A stretch of DNA of 64,000 nt from contig NZ_PQCC01000023.1 in assembly GCF_002964785.1 (NCBI RefSeq), forward strand, positions 1-64,000. The letters are read 5' to 3'. The position numbers were made by a program, and so were the translations under genes. Below the pieces are notes generated by a model. The model did not search any database and was not told the DNA's origin. It worked only from the letters and a program-made list of their open reading frames with translations. Shown here piece after piece: positions 1-7,844 of the stretch; position 1 is the stretch's first letter; the number at the start of each line of letters is the position of its first letter. The DNA is from Pseudoalteromonas sp. T1lg48. GTDB taxonomy: Bacteria; Pseudomonadota; Gammaproteobacteria; Enterobacterales; Alteromonadaceae.

Positions 1-43
1 GCGCCTCGCTATGCGTTGCTGCCTGCCGTCTCAGTGGGGTCGC

Positions 44-71
44 ATTATAGGGAGATTCGATTTCGACGCAA
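44..71 (-). promoter_or_regulatory. rRNA-operon P1-type promoter reading left
   Basis: Read on the minus strand, TTGCGT (66-71) and a perfect TATAAT (44-49) are separated by exactly 16 bases. They are followed by a GC-rich discriminator (GCGACCCC) and CACTGA, which closely resembles the E. coli rrn P1 start region. Upstream on the minus strand (about 72-110) the DNA is an A/T-tract-rich UP-element-like stretch. An rRNA or stable-RNA operon is therefore expected just left of the window; the transcript itself is outside. The identification rests on promoter architecture only. Confidence 0.7.
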
Positions 72-136
72 GCCCTTTTTTAAAGAAAATAGTAAAAAGA
101 TTTCACCGCCCTATTTAGCTACACCCTACCCACCAG

Positions 137-160
137 TTACCCACAATTTCCTGTGGATAA
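137..160. other. Inverted pair of DnaA-box-like 9-mers
   Basis: TTACCCACA (137-145) and TGTGGATAA (152-160, a perfect TTATCCACA box on the minus strand) face each other across six bases. One is the exact consensus and one has a single mismatch. They lie between the leftward rrn-type promoter and the rightward symporter gene. They may bind DnaA as a regulator or titration site. No other origin feature (AT-rich 13-mers, dnaA, mioC, mnmG) is visible. Confidence 0.4.
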
Positions 161-263
161 CTAACCCAATCAGCTATCTTCTATACTAATGCACTAAAAG
201 TTTGTTCAGCTATATGCTAGATTGCGCCTCAATTTTTATTACTCGTTCAAAGGTACACTTGTT

Positions 264-1679
264 ATGACCGAAATCGCTAACACCATTAGCGGCCTTATTT
301 GGGGGCATGTACTTATCTATTTGCTGATCGCGGCAGGTTTATTTTTCACTCTTCGTTTAGGCTTTATTCAATTTCGTGACTTTGGGCACTCTTTTAAAGT
401 GATGTTTGCCAGTCGCGAGGGAGCGAAAGGTGGCATTTCGTCATTTCAGGCATTTTGTACTTCTTTGGCCGCTCGCGTTGGAACCGGTAATATGGCCGGG
501 GTTGCCGTTGCACTATATCTAGGTGGCCCGGGCGCTATTTTTTGGATGTGGCTAATTGCTCTGATTGGTATGGCAACCAGTTTTGCCGAAAGCACATTGG
601 CTCAGGCCTACAAAATACAAGATGAGGAAGGTAACTTCCGTGGCGGCCCTGCTTATTATATGGAACTCGGCTTGGGCAAGCGCTGGATGGGTGTATTATT
701 TTCATTGTGCCTTATCCTCGCATTCGGCCTGGTCTTTAATGCCGTACAGGCTAACTCTATTGCTGCGGCTTTTAATGTCGCCTTTGATATTCCCAAATTC
801 GCCGTTGGTATCGTCTTAGTGATTGGCTCAGGCTTTATCATCTTTGGCGGCCTTAAAACCATTGCCCGCTTTGCCGAAATCGTCGTGCCCTTTATGGCCA
901 TTGCCTATCTTCTGCTTGCTATATATATATGCGCTATTAACGCAGAGCAGCTACCCGGCGTATTTATGCTGATAATAGATCATGCCTTTGGCATCGAACA
1001 GGCCGGTGCCGGCGCAATTGGCTATGGTGTTATGCAAGCCATGATCCAAGGCATTAAGCGCGGCTTATTTTCTAATGAAGCCGGTATGGGTAGTGCTGCC
1101 AACGCCGCTGCCACCGCCACACCTAATCCACCACACCCGGCATCACAGGGTTATGTACAAATGCTAGGTGTGTTTATCGATACCATAGTGATCTGTAGTG
1201 CAACGGCAGCACTGATTTTATTATCCGGTCAGCTTGAACCTGACTCCGGCCTCACCGGCATCGCCTTAACTCAGGAAGCATTAGTGACTCACGTTGGTGC
1301 ATGGGGCTCGACCTTTATTGCTATCGCTATCTTATTCTTTGCTTTCACCTCTATCGTTGCTAACTACTCCTATGCCGAGACCAACTTATTATTTCTGGAA
1401 CATAACCACCAAAAAGGTATGTTGATATTCCGCTTATTGGTGTTAGCCATGGTGATGTTTGGCTCGCTAGGAGAAATTAAGCTGGTTTGGACATTAGCAG
1501 ATATTTCTATGGGCCTTATGGCTATCGTCAATGTCATCGCCCTGTTTATGCTTTCGGGTGTAGTAATTTGGCTGGCCAAGGACTATCGCCAACAGTTAAA
1601 AGCCGGTCGCGTACCCACCTTTAATCGCACCGCTCATAAGAAGCTGGATAAGGATTTACCCCCTGGAATGTGGGATTAA
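264..1679 (+). CDS. AGCS-family sodium:alanine/glycine symporter
   Basis: This is a 471-residue polytopic inner-membrane protein of the alanine/glycine:cation symporter family, which imports small neutral amino acids with Na+. The family signature GTGNMAGV is at about residues 73-80 and the conserved NEAGMGS loop at about 271-277, with some ten hydrophobic segments in between. I chose the ATG at 264 over the first in-frame codon at 222 because the family's hydrophilic N terminus followed by the first membrane helix begins there, and an AAAGG lies about ten bases upstream. The length is normal for the family. The gene stands alone and ends at a strong bidirectional terminator. Substrate specificity cannot be read from the sequence. 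Confidence 0.9.
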   Translation: MTEIANTISGLIWGHVLIYLLIAAGLFFTLRLGFIQFRDFGHSFKVMFASREGAKGGISSFQAFCTSLAARVGTGNMAGVAVALYLGGPGAIFWMWLIALIGMATSFAESTLAQAYKIQDEEGNFRGGPAYYMELGLGKRWMGVLFSLCLILAFGLVFNAVQANSIAAAFNVAFDIPKFAVGIVLVIGSGFIIFGGLKTIARFAEIVVPFMAIAYLLLAIYICAINAEQLPGVFMLIIDHAFGIEQAGAGAIGYGVMQAMIQGIKRGLFSNEAGMGSAANAAATATPNPPHPASQGYVQMLGVFIDTIVICSATAALILLSGQLEPDSGLTGIALTQEALVTHVGAWGSTFIAIAILFFAFTSIVANYSYAETNLLFLEHNHQKGMLIFRLLVLAMVMFGSLGEIKLVWTLADISMGLMAIVNVIALFMLSGVVIWLAKDYRQQLKAGRVPTFNRTAHKKLDKDLPPGMWD

Positions 1680-1680
1680 T

Positions 1681-1708
1681 AAAAAAGGCCGCGCACGCGG
1701 CCTTTTTT
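1681..1708. terminator. Bidirectional intrinsic terminator
   Basis: A perfect 13-base inverted repeat (AAAAAAGGCCGCG, CA, CGCGGCCTTTTTT) sits between two convergent genes and gives a GC stem with a U-run on both strands. It serves the symporter gene on the left and the Na/phosphate transporter gene on the right. Confidence 0.9.
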
Positions 1709-1709
1709 A

Positions 1710-3323
1710 TTATTTAATTTGTTGCCACTGATTGAGATGCAAACAAACCCGGCGGATATGGTAGATCATTTGTTGCAAACGCCGGAAGTCCTCTAAGTAC
1801 TTTTCGGCCTCTGGCACCCTAAGACGACCGGCAGCAATATCATGCATTCGTTTTGTTCGGGCTCTCTCTAATTGCCTATCCACCTCTTCACCAAGGCGTC
1901 GTGCCTGTTGCCAAAGACGCAGATTGTCACCCTCGTTAATGCAGTGCATCATTTCAGATAAAGTCTGCTCGGCCTTAAGAAGAAGCTCGTTCAGGTGCCC
2001 GTCTCTCACCCCTGACTCACGCTGGGGCTCATACCAAGGGTCATCCCTCCAGTCTTTACACCTCTCATGTAAGCGCTGCATGTGATCTAGGATATGGATC
2101 AGTTCCAGCAATTGATACCAGCTCGGTTTGTCTTTTTGCTGTAAATGGATCAAATCAACATAAACATGGGTTTCATCCAGTGCACTTTGCAGCTGAGGAA
2201 ACGGAGGGACCTCATCCTCGTCTCCCGACTTAATCCGAGTGCGAAGATAAAAGAGTAGATCATGAAATTGCCGACACACACTGGCATAAACCGTCTTTAA
2301 TGCGAGGTCAACATCGCGCAATAACGCATTATCCAAAGGCTCTGTGTACGACCACTCCCGCTCCGGAACTAGCGTGCTCATTAAACGTTGAAACTGATTG
2401 GTAAAGGGTAAAATCAAAAACAACCCAATGGTGTTAAAAAGGGTGTGAAAAGCCACCAGGGCCAACTGCGCCTGCGCTTCAACCGGTTGCCCAAAAAGCC
2501 ATTGCCATGTCTGCACAAAGGGCGTGAGCAGCAGTAGCGCCATCACTGCCGTTAAAAGATTATAAATAACGTGTGAAAGCCCAGTCCGCCGTGATGAGAT
2601 CGACCCGCCCAGGGTTGCCACCAAAGCGGTCACAGTGGTACCGACATCCATTCCTATCACTAAGGCCGCGGCTTGATGAAAGCTAATACTGCCAGCATAT
2701 AAGGCTGTGAGACTCGCCGCCACGCCGGCACTTGAAGATTGGGTAACCACTGTAATGGCGGCACCGACGAGCAAGAGTTGTATTCTGCCAAACCAGGTAT
2801 CAGGACCAAAGGTTGCCGGTGTTAATACCTGTTCAAACCCGGACAGGCCACTTTGCATCATGCCTATGCCAACAAATATAACGGAAAATCCCGCTACCGC
2901 CATCGCCAGTGCAGCCTGCTTTTTCTTTAAAAACAGTCTGGCTATCATAGCCAGCAGCAATAAAGGCAACATCAAACTGGTGAGTTTAAGCTTAAAGCCT
3001 ATCAGTACCACTAACCAGCCGGTTATCGTCGTGCCCACATTCGCACCGAAAATAATACCCAAGGCTTCTTTGAAGGTTAACAGCCCGGCGGAGACAAAGC
3101 CGATGGCGGCTACCGTTGTGGCACTTGAAGACTGAAGAATAGCCGTGCTGCAAGCACCAGTGAGCGCGCCTGATGTTGGGCTTCGTGTTAAGGACATCAA
3201 CGCATTGCGAATTCGTTGACCAGCTAGTTGATAGAGGGCATCGGTCATGATGGTCATGCCAAGTAAAAAAAGCCCCAACCCGCCTAGCGCTTCGAGGAGA
3301 TGGTAGGTCTCGATCATGGTCAT
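1710..3323 (-). CDS. Na/Pi cotransporter family protein with PhoU-like C terminus
   Basis: This 537-residue membrane protein belongs to the NptA/YjbB sodium-phosphate cotransporter family. The two internally repeated Na/Pi-cotransporter halves are visible: a QSSS motif at about residues 64-67 and a second at about 195-198. Each is followed by Gly/Ala-rich membrane segments and GxNVGTT- or GMDVGTT-type loops. From about residue 340 the protein is hydrophilic and helical, as expected for the fused PhoU-like domain of YjbB-type members. In this family the usual role is phosphate movement across the inner membrane; direction is not predictable. The gene is monocistronic, and divergent from nfeD. 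Confidence 0.85.
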   Translation of the reverse strand: MTMIETYHLLEALGGLGLFLLGMTIMTDALYQLAGQRIRNALMSLTRSPTSGALTGACSTAILQSSSATTVAAIGFVSAGLLTFKEALGIIFGANVGTTITGWLVVLIGFKLKLTSLMLPLLLLAMIARLFLKKKQAALAMAVAGFSVIFVGIGMMQSGLSGFEQVLTPATFGPDTWFGRIQLLLVGAAITVVTQSSSAGVAASLTALYAGSISFHQAAALVIGMDVGTTVTALVATLGGSISSRRTGLSHVIYNLLTAVMALLLLTPFVQTWQWLFGQPVEAQAQLALVAFHTLFNTIGLFLILPFTNQFQRLMSTLVPEREWSYTEPLDNALLRDVDLALKTVYASVCRQFHDLLFYLRTRIKSGDEDEVPPFPQLQSALDETHVYVDLIHLQQKDKPSWYQLLELIHILDHMQRLHERCKDWRDDPWYEPQRESGVRDGHLNELLLKAEQTLSEMMHCINEGDNLRLWQQARRLGEEVDRQLERARTKRMHDIAAGRLRVPEAEKYLEDFRRLQQMIYHIRRVCLHLNQWQQIK

Positions 3324-3446
3324 TATTAATCGACTCGATAAGATTTACTGAGTGCTCTCTCAGTATTTCTTTGAATATTAGTTGTAAATAACGCGGTGCT
3401 CCAACTAGGGCTATACTTTGACTAAAGCATCAAGTTCAAATTGATC

Positions 3447-4777
3447 ATGATACGACTCCTCGCCTTAGTATTGCTGTTGACGAATTTTTACGGCTTGGCA
3501 CAAGAGCAAACTGAGCAGCAACCAACAAACATGGTCCCGGTCATTCGCATAGAGGGGGCCATTGGTCCCGCTGTGGCCGATTTTATTGTTCGCCAAATCG
3601 ATCAGGCCAATGCCCTGTCACAACCATTGCTTATGATCACCCTCGACACGCCCGGCGGGCTAAGCAGTAGTTTGCGGCAAATTAACCAGGCGGTGTTAAC
3701 CTCATCCGTTCCCGTAGCCTGCTTGGTATACCCTCAAGGCGCTCGCGCCGCCAGTGCGGGGACTTTCCTTTTGTACGCCTGTCATATTGCCGCCATGGCT
3801 CCGGCCACCACCTTAGGGGCCGCTACGCCGGTTAATATCGCAGCTCCAGGCCAAGGTCAGCCTCAAGGTGAAGCCGAGCCCACGCCCAGTGCCATGGACA
3901 AGAAGATGCTCAATGATGCGATAGCCTATATTCGTTCCCTTGCGCAACTGCGCGGACGTAATCCGGAGTGGGCCGAGCTAGCCGTGCGCGAAGCGGCCAC
4001 CCTGACGGCAACCGAAGCCATGCAAAAAAATGTCATCACTCACCTCGCCGACTCCCCCAGTGATCTGTTGGCGCAGCTAAAAGACTTCACCATAAAAAGC
4101 GGCGATCAGCAGACTAAGCTGGCTTTAGATCAGGCCTACTTGAAGCCGGTCAAGCCGGATTGGCGCTTTGACTTTATTGCCACGATCACGGATCCAAACA
4201 TTGCCTATATATTAATGCTTATTGGCGTCTACGGCCTTTTGCTTGAGTTTTACAGCCCAGGCATAGGCGTCGCCGGTGTCGTTGGCGCCATCAGCCTCAT
4301 CGTCGCACTCTATGCCTTTCAAATGTTACCCCTAAGTTTCTCCGGCCTGGCACTAATCGGTTAGGTATTGCGTTAATGGTTGCCGAGTCGTTTGTGCCAA
4401 GTTTTGGCATATTTGGGCTAGGTGGCATTGTTGCTTTTGTTTTGGGTTCAATTTTCTTAATCGATACCCAAAGCCCCTACTTTCAGATTTCCATCCCTTT
4501 AATAGCCGGCGTAGCCTTCACCAGTGTCTTGGTGGTGATATTTTTACTCGGTTATTTATGGCGAAATCGAAATGTGGAAGTGGTTTTCGGTCAAGAAAGC
4601 ATGGCTGGAAAAATAGCCATCGCCGAAAACGATTTTTGCGGCCAGGGTTTTGTGGATGTTGGCGGCGAGCGTTGGGCAGCACACAGTGATAGCCCCATAA
4701 AACAAGGTGATCAGGTCACCATAGAATCAGTTCAAGGCTTAACATTGCATGTTTCGCCAACCCCAGCCAAGGAGTAA
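3447..4777 (+). pseudogene. nfeD-like membrane serine protease, interrupted by a frameshift
   Basis: The first segment (ATG 3447 to TAG 4364) encodes a signal-like helix and a ClpP-class protease domain with a candidate nucleophile Ser in AASAG (about residue 103), then hydrophobic helices. The second segment continues in the -1 frame to 4777, with the last helices and the NfeD C-terminal OB-like domain. Reading the T at 4361 twice gives an uninterrupted LALIGLGIALMVAES, so one base is missing at about 4361. The joined protein would be about 443 residues, normal for full-length NfeD. Such proteins work with slipins/stomatins, and a slipin gene follows four bases downstream. I cannot tell a real mutation from an assembly error. 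No canonical slippery heptamer is present. Confidence 0.8.
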
Positions 4778-4780
4778 GTC

Positions 4781-5557
4781 ATGGAAATCCTATTAACGAA
4801 TAGTCAGATATTCTCGAGCACCATTGTACTCTTGCTCATTTTAATCATCCTCAGTGCATTTCGTATCTTACGTGAGTATGAGCGCGGCGTGATATTTTTG
4901 CTCGGGCGTTTTTACAAGGTAAAAGGGCCTGGCCTCATTATCGTCATTCCCTTTATCCAACAAATAGTCCGCGTGGATTTACGTACGGTAGTAATGGATG
5001 TGCCCAGCCAGGATGTAATAAGCCGGGATAATGTCTCGGTACGCGTCAATGCGGTGATCTACTTTCGCGTTATCGATCCGCAAAAAGCCATTATTAATGT
5101 GGAAAACTTTCTCCAAGCCACCTCTGAGCTGGCACAAACAACCCTGCGCTCAGTGCTGGGCCAACATGAACTCGATGAAATGCTGGCAAATAGAGACATG
5201 CTCAACGCCGATATCCAAGAAATTTTAGATGCGCGTACCGATGGTTGGGGGATCAAGGTTGCCAATGTCGAAATTAAACACGTAGACCTTAACGAAACCA
5301 TGATTCGGGCCATTGCCAAACAAGCAGAAGCCGAACGAACACGTAGAGCGAAGGTGATTCATGCGTCTGGGGAAATGGAAGCCTCGGAAAAACTGGTTGA
5401 GGCCGCAGAAAAATTATCAAAAGAGCCAAATGCCATTTTATTAAGGTATTTACAAACCCTAACGGAAATTGCCGGCGAAAAAAATTCAACCATCGCCTTT
5501 CCATTACCCATGGAACTATTAAAGGGGCTATTTCAAAATAGAGAGGATAAAGAGTAA
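4781..5557 (+). CDS. Slipin (stomatin/prohibitin, SPFH) family protein
   Basis: This 258-residue protein has one N-terminal membrane helix (about residues 10-28). An SPFH domain follows, starting with [14 protein letters not shown] and ending in the charged, Ala/Glu-rich helical stretch [23 protein letters not shown]. These proteins assemble as oligomers on the inner membrane and are typically substrates or partners of NfeD proteases. Its start codon lies four bases after the nfeD stop, so the two are probably cotranscribed. Length and motifs are normal for bacterial slipins. It is intact although its partner gene is frameshifted. Confidence 0.9.
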   Translation: MEILLTNSQIFSSTIVLLLILIILSAFRILREYERGVIFLLGRFYKVKGPGLIIVIPFIQQIVRVDLRTVVMDVPSQDVISRDNVSVRVNAVIYFRVIDPQKAIINVENFLQATSELAQTTLRSVLGQHELDEMLANRDMLNADIQEILDARTDGWGIKVANVEIKHVDLNETMIRAIAKQAEAERTRRAKVIHASGEMEASEKLVEAAEKLSKEPNAILLRYLQTLTEIAGEKNSTIAFPLPMELLKGLFQNREDKE

Positions 5558-5569
5558 TAGTAGATGGTC

Positions 5570-5747
5570 TATTGTGGCGTCGGATAAAAGGCCCAATAAC
5601 AAGGCAAAAATTTCATTATGTAGTTGTTCTCGGCTTCTGCGCCGCTCTGCCACAGACATCCATGTAGGCGTACATATGTAATTTTTTAACGATCTAAGTG
5701 GGTTATTTAGCTCGAAAGAAAGAGCTGAACTTTAATAAAATTGGTAT
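5570..5747. repeat. Fold-back intergenic repeat, copy 1 (MITE-like)
   Basis: Similar over most of its length to the element at 41519-41727. Shared blocks include ATAACAAGGC, a TTATGTAGTT-like block, TTCTCGGCTT, TGCGCCGCTCT and TGTAGGCGTACAT, and both end in an ATTGGTAT terminus (here at 5740-5747). The arms AAAAATTTCATTATGTA and TACATATGTAATTTTTT pair with each other, so the element folds back. The left terminus is degenerate; the start given is approximate. It lies directly after the slipin stop and before the tRNA-Cys 3' end. Confidence 0.65.
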
Positions 5748-5750
5748 GAA

Positions 5751-5824
5751 TGGAGGCGGAACCCGGAGTCGAACCGAGGTAGACGGATTTGCAATCCGCT
5801 GCATAGCCACTCTGCCATTCCGCC
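5751..5824 (-). tRNA. tRNA-Cys (GCA), copy 1
   Basis: 74 bases including an encoded CCA (5751-5753). The acceptor stem GGCGGAA pairs with TTCCGCC, the anticodon loop shows GCA and the T arm GGTTCGACTCC. It differs from the second tRNA-Cys (11402-11475) at two positions, one in the D loop and one in the variable region. It is second in the Gly-Cys operon, after tRNA-Gly. Confidence 0.95.
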
Positions 5825-5860
5825 CTCTTGAGATGATTGTAGCAGCAGAACTAAGGAAGT

Positions 5861-5936
5861 TGGAGCGAGTAACGAGGTTCGAACTCGTGACCTCAACCTT
5901 GGCAAGGTTGCGCTCTACCAGCTGAGCTATACTCGC
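5861..5936 (-). tRNA. tRNA-Gly (GCC), copy 1
   Basis: 76 bases with encoded CCA. The acceptor stem is GCGAGTA/TACTCGC, the anticodon GCC lies in CTTGCCAAG, and the T arm contains GTTCGAAC. It is identical in sequence to the three other tRNA-Gly copies in this window and is first in the two-gene operon with tRNA-Cys. Confidence 0.97.
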
Positions 5937-6107
5937 GTTCCATAATGAGAAAGCTTATCTGCTTTTCTAGATAAAGGTTGCGCCCTTACCTTCTTGCAGC
6001 TTAGCAAACTTCGCACTTCATAATGCGAGCGCCTTGTTCTAAATAAAGGAACGGTTCTCACATTATTACTGCTGTGTTCCCTAGGATGTTTCCGTGAGAA
6101 CGGGCGT

Positions 6108-6135
6108 AGTCTAACGGATTCATGAATCTGGTCAA
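6108..6135 (-). promoter_or_regulatory. Promoter of the tRNA Gly-Cys operon
   Basis: On the minus strand TTGACC (6130-6135), a 16-base spacer and TAGACT (6108-6113) precede a GC-rich discriminator (ACGCCCG), the pattern of growth-rate-controlled stable-RNA promoters. The predicted start is about 165 bases upstream of tRNA-Gly, leaving a processed leader that contains an 8-base inverted repeat (6054-6061 and 6094-6101). The rest of the gap from 5937 to 6390 holds no gene that I can support. Confidence 0.6.
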
Positions 6136-6390
6136 CAATAAATTGTAACTTTTCTACCTGAGTGATTAAGAAGTGGTCTAAGCTACGTCCGCTCTGGGGT
6201 GTAACAGCGATGAACACAGTGTTACCTTAATACAAACCCATTAACCCCTCCTATAAATTATTGCCTATTCATAGAGTTAGCATAAAACTGCAAGGCAATG
6301 CCTATTAAAGTTGTAACGGACATGACACAGCTTCACAGCCGACCTCTCCAAAATAGAAATAATTTATAATAAATACAACGAGTTACCGAT

Positions 6391-6406
6391 TGGCACGCTC
6401 TGTGCT
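6391..6406 (+). promoter_or_regulatory. Sigma-54 (RpoN) promoter
   Basis: TGGCACG, four bases, then GTGCT matches the -24/-12 consensus TGGCACG-N4-TTGCT at all but one position, with the essential GG and GC dinucleotides ten bases apart. It precedes the secreted-protein gene at 6497 by about 90 bases in the right orientation. No sigma-54 activator gene is in the window. Confidence 0.6.
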
Positions 6407-6482
6407 CCTATACAGCCGAAGTCGAAGTATCACTACGTAACAACAAACACTGTGTATAGGGGCCGAAGTATGGTGTCCATAC
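6407..6482 (+). promoter_or_regulatory. Structured 5' leader of the DUF11-type gene
   Basis: The leader has an outer stem CCTATACA (6407-6414) with TGTATAGG (6453-6460), and a perfect short hairpin GTATGG-TGT-CCATAC (6468-6482). The hairpin ends three bases before the AAAGGAGG ribosome binding site (6485-6492). It may influence translation or mRNA stability; this is structural inference only. Confidence 0.35.
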
Positions 6483-6496
6483 TCAAAGGAGGTTTT

Positions 6497-7771
6497 ATGA
6501 AAACCAATATGAATTTATGGTGTGGCACAGGCGAGTTTAGTTGTGTCACCTCAACTATTAAGAAAATACTAGCTTTGTTCTTGGTGTTAGGTTTTGCCCT
6601 TAGCACGCAAAATGCGTTTGCCGAACACCCCGGCGCACCATCCGACAATGGGGTGCAGCCTATGTATGTTGATGGCAACCCAACCTGTTCAGAATTATCA
6701 ACGGGTATTGAAGGATTAATGGAGTTCCGAATCAATGATCCAGGTGAAGGGATGTTTGGCGATGGCGATATTATGGTAGACATAGATATACAGCCAGACA
6801 AAACATTCGATTGGACGGTTAGCGGCGGTGTAATTATCCAGTCCATCTTCGTTAAAGGTGGCCCAGCTGGCAACCTTTATGAATACTATAGCGATGGTGG
6901 TGCAATCACCACATCAGATGGTGGCCTGCATTCTCCGGTCAATCATAAAAATGGTAACTACTACGGTCTTAGCCATATTTCATTCTGCTACACCCCAGGT
7001 TTGCCAGAAATCACTCTTGTCAAAGACTGTACCTTTGGTGAAGTTGTTGGCGGCGATGCGCTTAGATACAACTACGAGCTAACCGTTACTAATACAGGCA
7101 CCTTGCCTCTATGGGATGTTAAGGTCGTTGATACAACAGCCGAAGGCATTGATGGCGCTGGTAGCCATACAACTAACGTAGGCTATCTAGATGTCGATGG
7201 GTCACAGATTATTACCGGCTCCTTCGTCGTCAGTCAAAATGGTATTTTAAACCATGCTATGGCTACCGGTGCTACTGAGCCCGGCGGTCCAGTTGCAACA
7301 GAAGATATGGCCAGCTGGGAATGTCCAGAGCAAAATCTACTCGGCTCACTATCGCTTGAAAAAGACTGTGACGTGGTCGTAGTGCTCAATGGCTATGGCG
7401 ATTATGGTCTACAGGTTAATTACAGTGGTGAAGTATGTAACACCTCTGAAATCACTATTAATGACGTCTTTGTTCAAGATAACAAAGATCCTAATCCGCA
7501 CTTTATAGGCACACTAACCCCCATGGGCACTCCTGGAGCCTGCGCCGACTATGCAGGTAGTTATGTACCTGTACCCGGAGAAGGTGAACTAGGTGAAGGT
7601 ACCCCTGGATTCTATGTAGGAGCCTTTACTGATATGGTGACTGCAACAGGTGTTCCAGTGTTTGGTGATCTATCACCTGTCATGCCTGCAGAAGCAGAGT
7701 GTACTCTATGCCCGCAATGCGTAGACATGGAAATGTGTCCTACACCCGCATCGGCCATAAATCTTGAATAG
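6497..7771 (+). CDS. Secreted DUF11-repeat-type protein of unknown function
   Basis: This is a 424-residue exported protein. The ATG at 6497 is preferred to the first in-frame codon at 6452 because a near-perfect AAAGGAGG lies five bases upstream. A signal peptide with an unusually long n-region follows, its hydrophobic core about residues 22-36 and a likely AFA cleavage near 42. The mature part contains a DUF11-like beta-sandwich segment with the typical NYELTVTNTGTLPLWDVKVVD pattern (about residues 180-225), and a related segment beginning SLSLEKDC. Paired cysteines occur throughout, and the tail is Cys-rich (CTLCPQCVDMEMC). It has neither a lipobox nor an anchor motif I recognise. It is probably sigma-54 dependent and lies convergent to a secreted metalloprotease gene. 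Confidence 0.7.
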   Translation: MKTNMNLWCGTGEFSCVTSTIKKILALFLVLGFALSTQNAFAEHPGAPSDNGVQPMYVDGNPTCSELSTGIEGLMEFRINDPGEGMFGDGDIMVDIDIQPDKTFDWTVSGGVIIQSIFVKGGPAGNLYEYYSDGGAITTSDGGLHSPVNHKNGNYYGLSHISFCYTPGLPEITLVKDCTFGEVVGGDALRYNYELTVTNTGTLPLWDVKVVDTTAEGIDGAGSHTTNVGYLDVDGSQIITGSFVVSQNGILNHAMATGATEPGGPVATEDMASWECPEQNLLGSLSLEKDCDVVVVLNGYGDYGLQVNYSGEVCNTSEITINDVFVQDNKDPNPHFIGTLTPMGTPGACADYAGSYVPVPGEGELGEGTPGFYVGAFTDMVTATGVPVFGDLSPVMPAEAECTLCPQCVDMEMCPTPASAINLE

Positions 7772-7792
7772 GCAAAGTTAAATCGAGATACC

Positions 7793-7828
7793 AAAAAGCC
7801 TGACTCGTAAGAGCCAGGCTTTTTTTTA
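7793..7828. terminator. Intrinsic terminator between convergent secreted-protein genes
   Basis: The stem AAAAAGCCTGACTC pairs with GAGCCAGGCTTTTT around a GTAA loop with one mismatch, followed by a T-run. It also has an A-run on the left and so can act on both strands. Confidence 0.85.
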
Positions 7829-7844
7829 ATTTCAAACGTTATTA

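Noticed and set aside
137..160. Chromosomal replication origin
   Set aside because: Only two DnaA boxes are present, without AT-rich unwinding repeats or neighbouring dnaA/mnmG/rpmH genes.
4350..4380. Programmed -1 frameshift in nfeD
   Set aside because: The junction (CTA ATC GGT TAG) is not a slippery heptamer and no downstream pseudoknot is evident; a one-base deletion or assembly error is simpler.
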